The translations under genes and the position numbers were made by a program. A stretch of 64,000 nucleotides of DNA from Blepharisma japonicum (Eukaryota; Ciliophora; Heterotrichea; Heterotrichida; Blepharismidae): contig CATKHK010000059.1 in NCBI GenBank assembly GCA_949751835.1, positions 186,001-250,000 on the forward strand, given 5' to 3'. Position 1 is the stretch's first letter. The number at the start of each line of letters is the position of its first letter. Below, one piece after another: positions 11,401-20,236 of the stretch. The notes under the pieces were generated by a model. That model was not told where the DNA came from. It saw nothing but the letters and a program-made list of their open reading frames with translations, and did not search any database.

Positions 11401-14172
11401 CAGCAGATTTTTGATTGTGACGGACTTTTCATGCTTAATCCCGACTGCTACAACTTCAAAGTCTAGCTGTTTTTGTAAAAATTGGCATTTAGCTTCAGTA
11501 AATTCACCTTTGCATCTGAGCGTGCACTTCTCCCCATTTTGGACTTTCATTACTAGATTTTCTTCATCATTTCTATTTGCTCCTATAGAAGGTGTAAACT
11601 TTACGATCACTGGTCTCGTTTTTCCAGCTTCTACCAAATCTTCAAGAGGCTCCACTTCAAAATTTGAATTTGGTGGGACAACCCAAACAAATCTTGTATC
11701 AGCGTTGCAGCCATTTTCAACGAAAAGTTTTTCACATAAGCTTTCTTCCATATTATCATCATCAAATACAAATTTTAAGTAGTTCTTTGATATTCTGAGT
11801 TCAGCTGGCTCTACCTTTGCTATAATTCTGAAGTTAAAAGTATGCTCTCCATTGATTTTATATGTAACAATCCCTTCCAATTCTTGAGCTCTTGATGAAA
11901 GGAGTCCAAGCTTAAAGCCTCCTTTAAGTCCTGGCGGGATCACCAATGAATTTGGTTCCATAGTATTAATTTCTGAAACAGCTGAAACTAGCTCTACAAA
12001 GATATTCTGCTTTAAATCATTAGCAACACTAAACCATTTAAATGAAGGAGAGTTCATCACAACCTTCCCAAAATCAAGGTTTTTTGGCCCGGCTGATATA
12101 AATTGTAGCTCTTCTGCTGACAGCTTTTTTGAGCATTCTCTAATTTCAACCTGCTTAGTTGGTGTTAGTGAGTAAGGGACTTCTTTAAATTTTTTTCGAT
12201 CAATGGCTTTTTTCCTCACGTTTTTTATTGCACGGTCAGGGTCGTGCATATTGTCGTTGCTGTGAGAATTTTCATATATCCCAATTTGCTTGTTTACAAA
12301 TAGCTGATCTGAAGCGTTTGGAAGGCTAAGCATAGGCTCTTTTAGAAGATCGCGACTAATACCAAGATCTGGGTCTATTTTTATTTCTTCTATTGTAAGT
12401 GGGACTATTTTCCCAGTCCTTTGTAGTTCGCTTTGCTTTTCTTTTGCTAAGCGTTCTTTTCTTTGTGTTCTTAAGAAGTCAACATATTGTTTTTTAACAA
12501 AATCCTGAAGGATTGCTTGGTCCATCTGTAAAGAATAATCAGTCTTAAGCGTATCACCTTCTGCTTTTATCTTCGTTTTGTTCATTTTTGCAAGATCGCT
12601 TTCACTCACGTATTTTCTTGCAGGCTCAAAATCCTTAACAGTGCTTTCAGGACCTCTAATTTCTTTGACTTTTTCAGTTATCCCAGTGGATTTGCCATAA
12701 AGATGGATAGGGACTTTATAAGCTTCTTTTATAAAATGAAGAGTCATAACTGAGTGGAAAATCCCAAGGTTTTTAGGGATGAAGGAAAAATTTATAGACT
12801 TGCTTTGGAGTGGGAGTAAAACACCTTGGACAGGATCAACTGAGAATTGAGATACTTGGTTAAAGCTGAAATCGACTGATAGCTCATCATTCATGTTTTC
12901 TATTTTAACTAGCACATCTCTTCTGTCATTCACTGCACACTGTGGAAAAAACACTGCATTTTGCGAAACTTTGATATTTGGAATTACAGCAGTAGCTTGG
13001 AGTTGGAGAGGAAGCTTACTATCGAGCTCTTGAAAGTTGAAAATTGCAGTATAAAAGTAGTTAATCATGTTATCTACAATATAAGATGCATTCATGTCTC
13101 CTGACGCTGCGTTTCCGTTTTCCATCATATTGGAAGAATGGCCTTTAACTTTGTCTAGGACTTTGCTGTGGCAGGTAAATAAAATATGAAGTTGGGAGTA
13201 AGCATCAACAATCCCATGGCTTGGCTCTGCTTTCATTACTCGTTTTAGCTCTTGCTTAGCTTGCTCTTGAGGGGTGTATACAAGTTGGTCCGATTCTGCT
13301 TCTTCTTCAGACCCCAAAATAAATCTAATCGAAAAGTGAACCTTAACAGGTCCATTATTTACTAAATAAGAGTCGAGTGATTTCATTTCTCCATGATACA
13401 TATGTCCAAAATTTAAATTAGTAGTCACCGCCATGTTATTCCCAAGCCCAATATCTGAATCTGAATTTAACTTGTCCACATTTGCTGCGACAATCGACAT
13501 TTGATGCTCCACACAAGTTCCATTCACATCAATGTGCCTTATTTTTTCTTGACCTTCTACATTGACTTCGACAGGGCATCTAAAAACTCCTACTTCTCTG
13601 GGAGTATAAGTGAATTTTATATCAATTTCATTCCTTGGGTCAAGAGTGAAGTTTTCTGGCTCAATAGAGAGCTCTGGGCTGATGGTTTTGTCATAATTCA
13701 AACTAATTTTGCCTTGGCGGCTTCCTTCGTTTCTGAAGAGGATAAGAGTGGATTTTGACTTGTAGACGGAGGTTAAACCTAAATTAATGAAAGGCTCAAA
13801 TGCGATTTCTGGAGAAGGCTGGTAGGCGTGGAGGAAAAGAGTATAAGAGGAGTCTTCTGAAACTATTGTCATTTCATCATGGAAATCAGCGACATGATCA
13901 GTTTCGAAAGAAATAACGATGCTTGTTTGGGTGCCGCCGGCGATTGCTCCAAGTGTTTCGTATTCTGCTAAGAATTTCGAAGTTTTTGGAGGAATAAATC
14001 GAATTCTTCTCACAACTGAGCAGAGGTTACGCACACTAACTGTAACTTCATAAGTTTGGTCAGGCTCTATATCTTTAAACACAATTTCTGGAGGGAATAT
14101 TTCTAGCGGTTCTTCCTTTGTGAGCCTGATACCTTTCTGGTCTTTCTTTTTTGTAAGACTTTTTGAAGTCAA
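5485..14172 (-). CDS. CFAP47: Cilia- and flagella-associated protein 47 (CFAP47), 2,895 aa
   Basis: A single frame from ATG 14172 to TAA 5485, comparable to the human protein of about 3,200 aa. It is built of repeated Ig-like ASH/MSP-type beta-sandwich units (recurring patterns such as LDFGKV, IDFGGVTYK, VTVRASFNP and VIVKFTPS) along nearly the full length, as in HYDIN/SPAG17-class axonemal proteins. A calponin-homology domain lies around residues 1575-1740 (SECILLKWLSYHYECV...DGTVISSVIQSHIG), the arrangement characteristic of CFAP47. A Pro/Lys-rich linker sits near residue 1880 and a basic tail (SPTRSKMESSMKSLSPARK) ends the protein. CFAP47 is a central-apparatus protein of motile cilia. An upstream TAG near 14186 supports the start. 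All roughly 17 Trp codons are TGG; none is TGA, unlike many neighbours. Confidence 0.9.
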   Translation of the reverse strand: MTSKSLTKKKDQKGIRLTKEEPLEIFPPEIVFKDIEPDQTYEVTVSVRNLCSVVRRIRFIPPKTSKFLAEYETLGAIAGGTQTSIVISFETDHVADFHDEMTIVSEDSSYTLFLHAYQPSPEIAFEPFINLGLTSVYKSKSTLILFRNEGSRQGKISLNYDKTISPELSIEPENFTLDPRNEIDIKFTYTPREVGVFRCPVEVNVEGQEKIRHIDVNGTCVEHQMSIVAANVDKLNSDSDIGLGNNMAVTTNLNFGHMYHGEMKSLDSYLVNNGPVKVHFSIRFILGSEEEAESDQLVYTPQEQAKQELKRVMKAEPSHGIVDAYSQLHILFTCHSKVLDKVKGHSSNMMENGNAASGDMNASYIVDNMINYFYTAIFNFQELDSKLPLQLQATAVIPNIKVSQNAVFFPQCAVNDRRDVLVKIENMNDELSVDFSFNQVSQFSVDPVQGVLLPLQSKSINFSFIPKNLGIFHSVMTLHFIKEAYKVPIHLYGKSTGITEKVKEIRGPESTVKDFEPARKYVSESDLAKMNKTKIKAEGDTLKTDYSLQMDQAILQDFVKKQYVDFLRTQRKERLAKEKQSELQRTGKIVPLTIEEIKIDPDLGISRDLLKEPMLSLPNASDQLFVNKQIGIYENSHSNDNMHDPDRAIKNVRKKAIDRKKFKEVPYSLTPTKQVEIRECSKKLSAEELQFISAGPKNLDFGKVVMNSPSFKWFSVANDLKQNIFVELVSAVSEINTMEPNSLVIPPGLKGGFKLGLLSSRAQELEGIVTYKINGEHTFNFRIIAKVEPAELRISKNYLKFVFDDDNMEESLCEKLFVENGCNADTRFVWVVPPNSNFEVEPLEDLVEAGKTRPVIVKFTPSIGANRNDEENLVMKVQNGEKCTLRCKGEFTEAKCQFLQKQLDFEVVAVGIKHEKSVTIKNLLRSTAIYHVKKCPTEITVTPTRGKISGDGRANLKIEFCSFEEQELHGELEVLIRGGKPLVLSIHASAIIPKVYIQEPEIDFGGVTYKCSAYRKFTVVNESPIACVLYISLQEHPEFEVSLPADHLGEGECESTVLMGAASDRGNPFVLRDEHDELEDIKMEAGMQEEDDSEEEEEEVARTFRLNLHPSTSITLQLKFTPSDTETYLFDLPVMMAGVNETLKSLTRPVSGEGLQPKFLIEPAIVDFKKKYITAGEKSFPDYKDVIFSNPDIYPLRWKLDTSTIDSTKIFTIRPLEGYLEPAASVTVRASFNPNQAIDYEEKINLFIDNSTEPYLTLTLRGEGSIPRISFDRRYVILPITPLGISSKSIFKINNEGYQNVELKYRLPKDAGRIPLQLNFPDGQTLGSTKQKIPVEIVFNSDRALSFTANLDFFDNEGNKFTIPVSGTADNCLFTSFPFIQSHQEDIRFNVDENGAMKLEYEEVSDGDEASGRWGTGGPGGAPRTSAASSVYSRSAKSIVGYQPVPQFLLEKGLDHLNRWLNHSVLSSTINKFPDDFVNQHGAPLYELVFALSGKYPPGQVKNPNSLAPKELARQLFKQYDDLIEYLKKNGAMLNTLRPEFLLSQNDFARFLKSTPLELQLRPKQIQHRWPYLSMDSWTTLIFQIVKLYLLNRVTPKSFKNLPGMNPEEANIDAGMTTSNIYSVSECILLKWLSYHYECVHPHTPKKISNFESDLSDGTVISSVIQSHIGNVKALGNIKVNPNSEEQRSQNCEKVIAGLSEIGLPTHFTANDLVRPSAREALLFTLQLYQGLPHYIPKCKIVFSCPLSEKIVKNIELTNPSNKSVNYWVRIEGSSDYTFEAQESITLPSKSTVQFPVTFQSRVTVPVQKAKLSFTNRTTDGGAQGAALVFELISDVKAPINVMQIDFETPLYKLFNKEVEIKNNYSQEAEFVIQLNPIEDPPKKPPANKKKGPPDPPPLQFPPPFYIKNEKVKVKKNSVSFIGVQFLPFEMKTHKAELILCDEKVGEIHYLLVANVSMPESQLITMKQEMGDSMQVVVPLKSKNEQLEFAKSKCRERYQASHKTRERDTLNEIFKKLHTEDTNTYDVVLSSPFFGGPNTISLTEFSKSKGGKGGLDTSQVSDVSKQEISLQRSKKTPSRSSHTSQAPAGNSSSGQDAQNKLQLSFSPKTPGEYPCFVTLTSTRKTDIRIYEIVVAVKPKKNVVTLEMTAPARGEVKQDIPIINNSDKDWPVKVNLTQDAKEFSVSKDFVVRRKSTGYCPLVFKPIWTCDVKGKLLLDIPLTGDLYEFNLRGIGEEPNAEEHITIDCKVKETYYQLIPIMNPNDFPVVYKVESDLGIASGDPQIQVPAKTKGQYELQVKPIQSGMYSGAITFYDNQGKFYWYTLEVRAQEPEPEDEKILMTQCRKAVELKLTVYNPYPENTTFEVNIQGHGLMGDNMFYVAAKELGTYELLYSPLLPGESYGTISFVSEKTGEFWYKLKLIALPPEPFELEIFECELGKSETQHIALENPTNEEVILDYSCSNPLNFELVPERIILPPYETIEATVKYSPSTLKHVETGEIKLSSKALGDWIFKLRGKGRPPTLMEPLEIAATIGETSSTQITFKNPFRENIVISISLETSENVFQLLVRKNKYAIGPLGSLLIPVAFIPTSMDEHTAVLLVSITDELTWRYPLKGITENASTRIDYSFKTKCRTSLEMPLNIVLNDLVDLTEEENFTNEINVIDQAVKHFVDKSLQIETHKNIISSPAEALEFSVKFEPLRPFKTQVELLIYKGSGGRWKYNIMLEALDPDIDDTINIESQINKTTSIAFKLTNQFKAFAEFEAFFTPESDSCFAIQPSQGILEPYGREGTTFIVSFTPVEYGAPKVGKLVIQTEDMMWTYLVKGSHPRYQPPEASGGRIDNKLQRSIQPQQSSKKNFIKKNIKGLSPTRSKMESSMKSLSPARKAPSQQRITEI

Positions 14173-14637
14173 AGTCTTAGGAGTTCATAGAACTGACATT
14201 TATTATGATAATTTTTACAATTTTCATGCAAATCTCTTTTTACTCTTATTTTCTAAGAAAATTAGCAAATTATAGATCTTCAATTATTTGTTGACTATAC
14301 AGACTAATAGAATTATCTGATAATCAACTTGAACTAGGGTTTTATAATTTTCTTATTAGTGAAATATATTACCAAAATAGATTTATAATTAATTACCAAA
14401 ATGTAATAATAGGAAATTATAAGTTTCAGAAAATGGGGAAATTTTGAAACCATTTAATCAAATTTACGATATAGCATAATATTTCTTTAACAGAGGGCTA
14501 ATAACTTGCACAAATTAATCATTTAATCTGAAAAAAATAACTTATATTAATAATCTTAGCATCACAAACTAATCTGAAACTTTTTAAGTTTTATATATTT
14601 TATATAAATTTAAAGTTAATATTAGTGCTTAGCATGC
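14173..14637. other. AT-rich spacer, no gene seen
   Basis: This 465-bp stretch between the CFAP47 start and the end of the small gene at 14638 is mostly A/T with stops in all frames. It should hold the CFAP47 promoter, but I see no recognisable motif, repeat or RNA gene. Confidence 0.6.
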
Positions 14638-14901
14638 TTATAGCTTTATAAGCTGAACTTGGCTTAATCTTCGACTGTATAGATCACTTTTGGATAAAGA
14701 CAGCGAAGGAGCTTCTTTAGCTTTTTTTCTAAGGAGTTGCTCTTTCATAAGTTGATGGATGAATTCATCTATCATAATTACTTTATTTTTGTTATAATTG
14801 TCACGAGTATTATTTGGGTCTATCTCCAAGTCAGACTCTGTCGGAGGAGTTGATTTTTTTTTGTTAGCTTGAGTATAAGAAATAGATGTACATGAACCCA
14901 T
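14638..14901 (-). CDS. Small hypothetical protein, 87 aa, MGSCTS N-terminus
   Basis: A short frame from ATG 14901 to TAA 14638-14640. It begins MGSCTSIS, a good N-myristoylation consensus (Gly2, Ser at position 6) with an adjacent Cys4 that could be palmitoylated, so membrane attachment is plausible. The rest is polar and helical (DEFIHQLMKEQLLRKKAKEAP), with no known domain. Coding status is uncertain: it stands alone in the gene-poor 14.2-16.4 kb stretch, but its composition is less A/T-rich than the flanks and the lipidation signal lies exactly at the start. Confidence 0.5.
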   Translation of the reverse strand: MGSCTSISYTQANKKKSTPPTESDLEIDPNNTRDNYNKNKVIMIDEFIHQLMKEQLLRKKAKEAPSLSLSKSDLYSRRLSQVQLIKL

Positions 14902-16430
14902 TTTTATTATGCTGAAACAACATTCATTGAAATCAGTATGACACGTAAATGGGATTTAAATAAATAAGCAAACTACTAAAAAAATTATGAAAAGAAATAA
15001 AATATCAAGATCTGAGGATATTTAAAATACCAAGTTTAAGAATTTTAAAGAAATTATCGACTCTTACTAGATGATTGACTTTTTCAATTATTTCTGATCT
15101 GTTATTACTTTTGATAGTTAAATTTTAACGCTATTTATTAGTAATCATATTCAGAACTCTTAAAGTGTTTAAGCATTAGAAAAGCATAAGCCTAATTCTT
15201 TATAGTCCAAAACTGATTAAAAAAAAAAATTTAAAATTGAGGAGATAAAAAAATTAGTCATATGAGATAAAATGCTTTAACTAAATATTTTGAGAGATAT
15301 TATTCTAGAAAATGCATGGTGCTTTCTTCAAATTAAAGCATTATTTGATTGATATCAAGTATTCATAATAGATTATTTTTCCTTAATTCTTACTTGCTGA
15401 TTATTTGTATATAGCTGAGAAAAATCAGAGTTACTACAGCCAAAAATCTTATTTAAGCTTTGAATCTTAATAATTGTTTTAAAGAAGTAATCAATAATAA
15501 ATAAACATAGTAAAGGCGCCACTAATTTTCAGGCTGATTGATTTGATCTATTATGAAGATTTTATCTTGATTTATATTATTAAATTGCAAGTATATATTT
15601 TAATTTCTTTATATTGTCTCTGTAAATAATTATTATCTCGTTCAATATTATATTAACATTTTTACAAATTCATGCTACTCATAAAATCCGAAGTACAAAG
15701 ATGTCTAAAAATTCTAATAAAAAGCTTTATTTCTTAGAGAGATTTAAAATTATTGATTTTAAAGTTATTCTTAGAAGTCTGATGCATTTAGTTATTATAA
15801 ACAGCAATTTTTCTCTCTTCAAATAAATATAAGCATTGTTTTACTTGATATTAATGAGAATAGCTAATAAAATTTATGCTAATTATTAAATATTTCATGT
15901 AGATAATCATTGAAATATCCCAAAGGTATAGATTAAGTTTTATGGAGGAAAAATAATAAAAGTTGATCATAGGATAATTAATAAAAAGGTAATAAGACCT
16001 TTATATTGAGCACTCAATATATATTGAATAAAGAATTTAAATAAATTTCATAAAATTTATATAAAGAAAATGCAATCGACATCAATAATATTTAATTCTA
16101 TATTGAAAGTAAGATATTCTAAAGCTTCCTAATTTTTTTCTCTTTTTATAATAAATTTTTTATTGAGGGAGTAAGAAAAGGATACTCAATAATGGCAGGA
16201 CAAATTTATAAACTTGATTTCTTATATCAACTTGGTTTCACTTCATGAATTGAATAAATACTTGAAAAATTCTTCGTTCATTAAAATTATTTTAGTTCTA
16301 GATTTTAATTTAATTGAATAGATATTTTCAAGCTATAATTTTAATATTTTTATAACTCTATTAAAATCGAAACTATTCTTATATTTATCTAGAATTAATT
16401 TTCGAATATGAATAAAATTGAATTTCTAAA
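14902..16430. other. 1.5-kb AT-rich gene-free region
   Basis: The longest non-coding stretch in the window. It is strongly A/T-rich with dense stops in every frame on both strands and no ORF of useful length even when TGA is read as Trp. I found no tRNA-like or repeat structure by eye. Elsewhere spacers are mostly 30-300 bp, so this length is unusual; it could be a retained germline-limited segment, a decayed gene, or simply a large spacer. Confidence 0.6.
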
Positions 16431-17069
16431 ATGGGAAAATCTTTAACAGAAGAGCTTGTCCTCAGCAGAAGCAAAGCAGAAAGCCTTGACAGTGTTAAAA
16501 ATCTCAATCTCTGGGGAAATGACATAGATGATGTTAGAATTCTCAGGGAAATGCCAAATGTTGAAGTATTATCATTAAGTGTGAACAAAATTTCTAGCCT
16601 CAGGGAATTTAGAAATTGTCAAAAGCTCGCAGAGCTTTATTTAAGAAAAAATTTAATTGCAGATGTGAGTGAAATTCGATATCTACAAAATCTTCCAAAT
16701 TTGAAAGTCTTATGGTTGTGGGATAATCCATGTGCAGAAAATCCAAATTATAGACAATACATAATAAGTCATCTTCCTAATTTGTCAAAACTTGATAATC
16801 AAGCAGTGACCCCAGAAGAGCGGAATAGTGTAGGAGATCAGCAGCCTTCTCCTAGCCAAAATGCTCAAAATTTGGCACCGATAAAAAAGGAAGAACCAAA
16901 AAGACCTGCCACGAGCTCAGAGAGCAGAAACAGAGTTAAAAGAGGAAAGCCAGAAGGCGAAAGCAGGAGCGAGAATATTCTATGTGCAGTTTTAGCTCTC
17001 TTAAAAGAGCTTGATGAAGCAGGCTTAGAAATAGTTAAAAGAGACATCGAAAGAAAACTAAATCGGTAA
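16431..17069 (+). CDS. CFAP410: Leucine-rich-repeat ciliary protein CFAP410 (C21orf2)
   Basis: 212 aa. It starts MGKSLTEELVLSRSKAESL, matching the CFAP410 lead-in, followed by leucine-rich repeats (LNLWGNDIDDV, VLSLSVNKISSL, ELYLRKNLI, VLWLWDNPC) and the LRR cap with the family motif LPNLSKLDNQAVTPEE at about residues 116-131. A disordered Ser/Lys/Pro linker (residues 135-180) precedes a conserved C-terminal helix (ENILCAVLALLKELDEAGLE, about 181-200), the oligomerisation module known in CFAP410. The family is known to act at the ciliary base, with links to NEK1. All Trp codons are TGG and the stop is TAA. The other LRR protein in the window (52511-54085) lacks the C-terminal helix. Confidence 0.88.
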   Translation: MGKSLTEELVLSRSKAESLDSVKNLNLWGNDIDDVRILREMPNVEVLSLSVNKISSLREFRNCQKLAELYLRKNLIADVSEIRYLQNLPNLKVLWLWDNPCAENPNYRQYIISHLPNLSKLDNQAVTPEERNSVGDQQPSPSQNAQNLAPIKKEEPKRPATSSESRNRVKRGKPEGESRSENILCAVLALLKELDEAGLEIVKRDIERKLNR

Positions 17070-17150
17070 AATTTGATTATTTAATTATAAAAATCTTTGA
17101 TTTTTAGATGGTAATTCTTTTGATAATGAATTAATATTTTAAATAGATTC

Positions 17151-18095
17151 ATGCAAATATTTAATAAATCAACAATAAACATGACAAATTTGCTAGAAGA
17201 TGTAGGCCTTGACGATGAAAATTATATATACCTTGACAAGGACGGAATAGCTCAAAAAATGATAGAAGTAACTGTTCATTGAAATCCTATTCCAAAGCAA
17301 GTTATTTTAGTTACAGTTAATAGAAAGTATTTTCTAATCAGTGATTCATTATCCTATCTTTGCTTCCGTATTGGTGAAGCAATGGAAAAATACTCCACCT
17401 TCTCAGGGCTTACAAATCTAAGAGCGATAAACCTAATGAATAGCCAAGCACTCTTACCTAACGTAAGTCACACTTAGATTGGGACTATAGGAGATCATGT
17501 AAAAACAGGCGAGCATCTTACATGCGATATTGCCTCTAACGACATATGGCTTGACATCCACTTTGACTGCAGCTTAATCCAGCTAATTATTTCCTTTGAA
17601 ATCAAGGTTAATTTTAACATCACCATAGAAACACTTCAATATTCCTTAGTAGAAATTATTAACAAAGTTTTAAATACCAAAAATGTCCCTCTAGAATATG
17701 AAGAGTCTGACATAGAATTAAAAAAACTTGTTTTCGAGGATGCAAGCGAAGCCAGTCAAGATCACAAAAGAAGTTTAATGGATGTAAAGAATAAAAAAAC
17801 TTCTGATTTATACAAAAATCAACAAATAGGCGATGAGCTTGATTATTTAAACAGATATATTGTATGCATCCTAGAAAAGAGGAAGAAAAACGATATTGAG
17901 ATAGGCCATCCCAGCAATAGCTCGCATAGCTGTACTGTTAATGATACTTTTAATGACTTAGCTTGCACTTTTCCTATTAGGTCTCTAAAAGTTGAACCTA
18001 AGGTCTTGACCAATATGAATGAAGTGAAATCTCACAGTAAGGTGCAGAATGAGTCTATGAATAAGCAAAAAATGTGTAATTGCAGTGTCTTTTAA
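17151..18095 (+). CDS. Unknown protein, 309 aa, one 15-nt intron, CaaX-like end
   Basis: Joined from 17151-17462 and 17478-18095. The intron (17463-17477) contains an in-frame TAG, and one TGA (17280-17282) is read as Trp (VTVHWNPIP). An alternative start is ATG 17181. The N-terminal 150 residues look like a compact alpha/beta domain (VILVTVNRKYFLISDSLSYL; GDHVKTGEHLTCDI), possibly ubiquitin-like, but I cannot assign a family. The second half is polar and Asn/Lys-rich. It ends CNCSVF, so the last four residues CSVF fit a CaaX box and Cys-x-Cys could carry two lipids; that is inference. Stop TAA, tail to tail with the TTLL gene 67 bp away. Confidence 0.75.
17463..17477 (+). other. 15-nt intron (GTAAGTCACACTTAG)
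   Basis: GT...AG, exactly 15 nt, phase 0, ending in an in-frame TAG that would otherwise truncate the protein. Removal joins ...LLPN to IGTIGDH in the same frame. Confidence 0.85.
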
Positions 18096-18162
18096 TGTCG
18101 ATGATGTTGTTATTTATTAGTTTAGATGCCATTTAAGCTAATTATTTTGTTAATTGTGACAG

Positions 18163-20190
18163 TTAATTTTGCTTTTCCAGTCTAGTAATAACCTTTTTCC
18201 AATATGCAGGGTTTCGGAGGTTATTGGATTGCTTTCGAATATATTCAATTTGAGGGCATTTTATTTTTGGAATTTGCAAATCTTGGAACCCAGAAAGGTT
18301 AACTGAATTATCTTCTGAGTTATGACTCAATTGAACTGATTGAATTTTCAAAGGAGAGTTATAGTAGATTAACCTCTTTTTCAAGTTTTCAATAGCTTTT
18401 GACTCATTAATAAGCTCTTCGATTGTAGAATTTTGGGGTTTTCTACAAGGACTCTGGGATTTTTTGTTATTTTGAGAAGGTGCTTCAATTATAAGATTCT
18501 GCCTAACTGGGACTTCGGACTGATGAGACTTGTCTAAATGCACCATAGGAAATGAGCTCTGTAAGCCTTCATTTTTGTATGTCCTTTTAACAGGACTGTA
18601 CAGCCTATTATAAACACAAGGTGTTGTCGACCTCACTAATCCTTCAGCCATGGCTTCGCTATCAGTGTTACACATAATAATTGACATACTTCTTTGATTC
18701 TGACAATCAGCTTCTTTTTTCTGGAATCCTGATGCTTTTGTTCTCATAAGCTGCGATTTCGGCCTATTTAGTTCTTGAGCTTTCTCCTCTTTTTTATTAA
18801 CCTTTTTATAGCCTGCTCATTCTTCGTAGACTTGTCGTGAGGTTTCAATGACTTTTTCGTATTCTTTTGGGTTTGCAGTTGGATAAATTTTTGTGTAACC
18901 TCCTATATTATTCTGTTCCCATATATCTCTTTTCCTTTGGGCTCTTTTAATTTCATGCTTCTTAATTTCTTTTTTCTCTTGGGAGGTTGTAAAGGATCTG
19001 GTAAGTAAACTCTTTTTCCTTTTAGACTCTGCTGTTTTTCGATTGTTATAAGAAATATTCATTAAGGTAAGAGCTTGGCTGATCACTTCGAATTTTATTT
19101 TCCAATCAAGAGGGGAATCGGTGGTAAAGGAAGGAGAATGATTTACTTCTAGAAGCCATGGCTTTAGAGTGCTGTCCAGCATAACGTCGAGGCCAAGGAT
19201 TTCAAAGCACATGCTGTTAGAAGGGTCATCTGGTTGGCATGCTCTGTATGTATGAGACAGCGATGGCTGGGCTGCTATTAAAGTATTCACTATCATTGTT
19301 TTTATTTCATTTCAAAGTTTTTCTGTGTTGTGGCCTAAATCTTCAAGGTATTTCATTATAGAAGTCAAGCTTCGTTTATGGCCTACACCATCATTTTCTT
19401 CATTTTCATTAAATACAAAGTTTTCATTGTTCTTATTAATTGCGTAATTTGTTAGGTGCATACATGGTTTTGCTAAATTGCTTGCGTTTGGTTGAGAATA
19501 TGCTTCTGTAGCAAATCTTCCAAGTCCTTCTTTATGCAAATAAATCCTCAAAGGATCACATCCAGCAACAAGCACATATATTCTTAAATCAAATTTGAGC
19601 CCATCTATTAAAAATGGCTGCTTTAAGTATTCTTGAACCACATATCGGTCATCAAAAGAAAAATCATCAAATTTCTTCGTCAGAAAAATTCCTCTACCTT
19701 GACAGCTTGCTTCAGGCTTTACTATAAAAACTTGATTTTTTTCTTTGCTTGAATAAAGACGAAGATCAGATAGCTCTGCAGGAACAAGCCAAGTTTTAGG
19801 ATAATAATTATAGTCTTCTGGCAGCTGCTTTCTCATCCTATTTAAATTTTTAGCAAGATGATTTTTTCTAGTGAGGGCATACATTCCTGGAAAATGGTTG
19901 ATTTTTTGATAGATTTTCATTTTTGCAAGTTTTTCAGGCTCGACTGAAGCATCTGTTCAAAAAATATCTCAATTTTCATCGTCTTCTTTTTTTGTTAATT
20001 TTCAGCCAAAAAATTTACTTGCAGTCTTTTTAACAACCTGATATTTTGTAAGTGCGACATTCATTATTACTTTTTTGCCTTTCTTTTTCGGTCTTTTTGG
20101 CATTGGATTGTCGTTTTCACTCTCCTCACTTTTGTCTGGAGACTGAGTTTTAGAGCTTTCCTCTTCATTAACTAATTGATGATCAATCAT
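18163..20190 (-). CDS. Tubulin tyrosine ligase-like polyglutamylase, TTLL6/13 type
   Basis: 675 aa when TGA is read as Trp at several points (20002-20004, 19969-19971, 19957-19959, 19312-19314, 18817-18819). The TTL domain spans about residues 65-380: WTD...MKIYQKINHFPGM near residue 91, the ATP-grasp segment VKPEASCQGRGIF near 155, GLKFDLRIYVLVAGCDPLRI near 200, MHLTNYAINK near 246 and the Mg-binding LLEVNHSPSF near 348. The order and wording match the TTLL6/TTLL13 glutamylase branch, enzymes that add glutamate side chains to tubulin in cilia. The C-terminal 290 residues are basic then disordered, where microtubule-binding regions lie in the family. The acidic/basic N-terminal 60 residues are low complexity. 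Start ATG 20190; stop TAA. Confidence 0.88.
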
Positions 20191-20236
20191 ATTACTGTAA
20201 CTTAAACCATATTAGCACAAGATTCTAATTAATATC

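Noticed and set aside
5638-13758. Many plus-strand open frames of 60-145 codons inside CFAP47
   Set aside because: They are shadows of a 2,895-codon minus-strand gene with family homology along its length, and none shows a recognisable motif.
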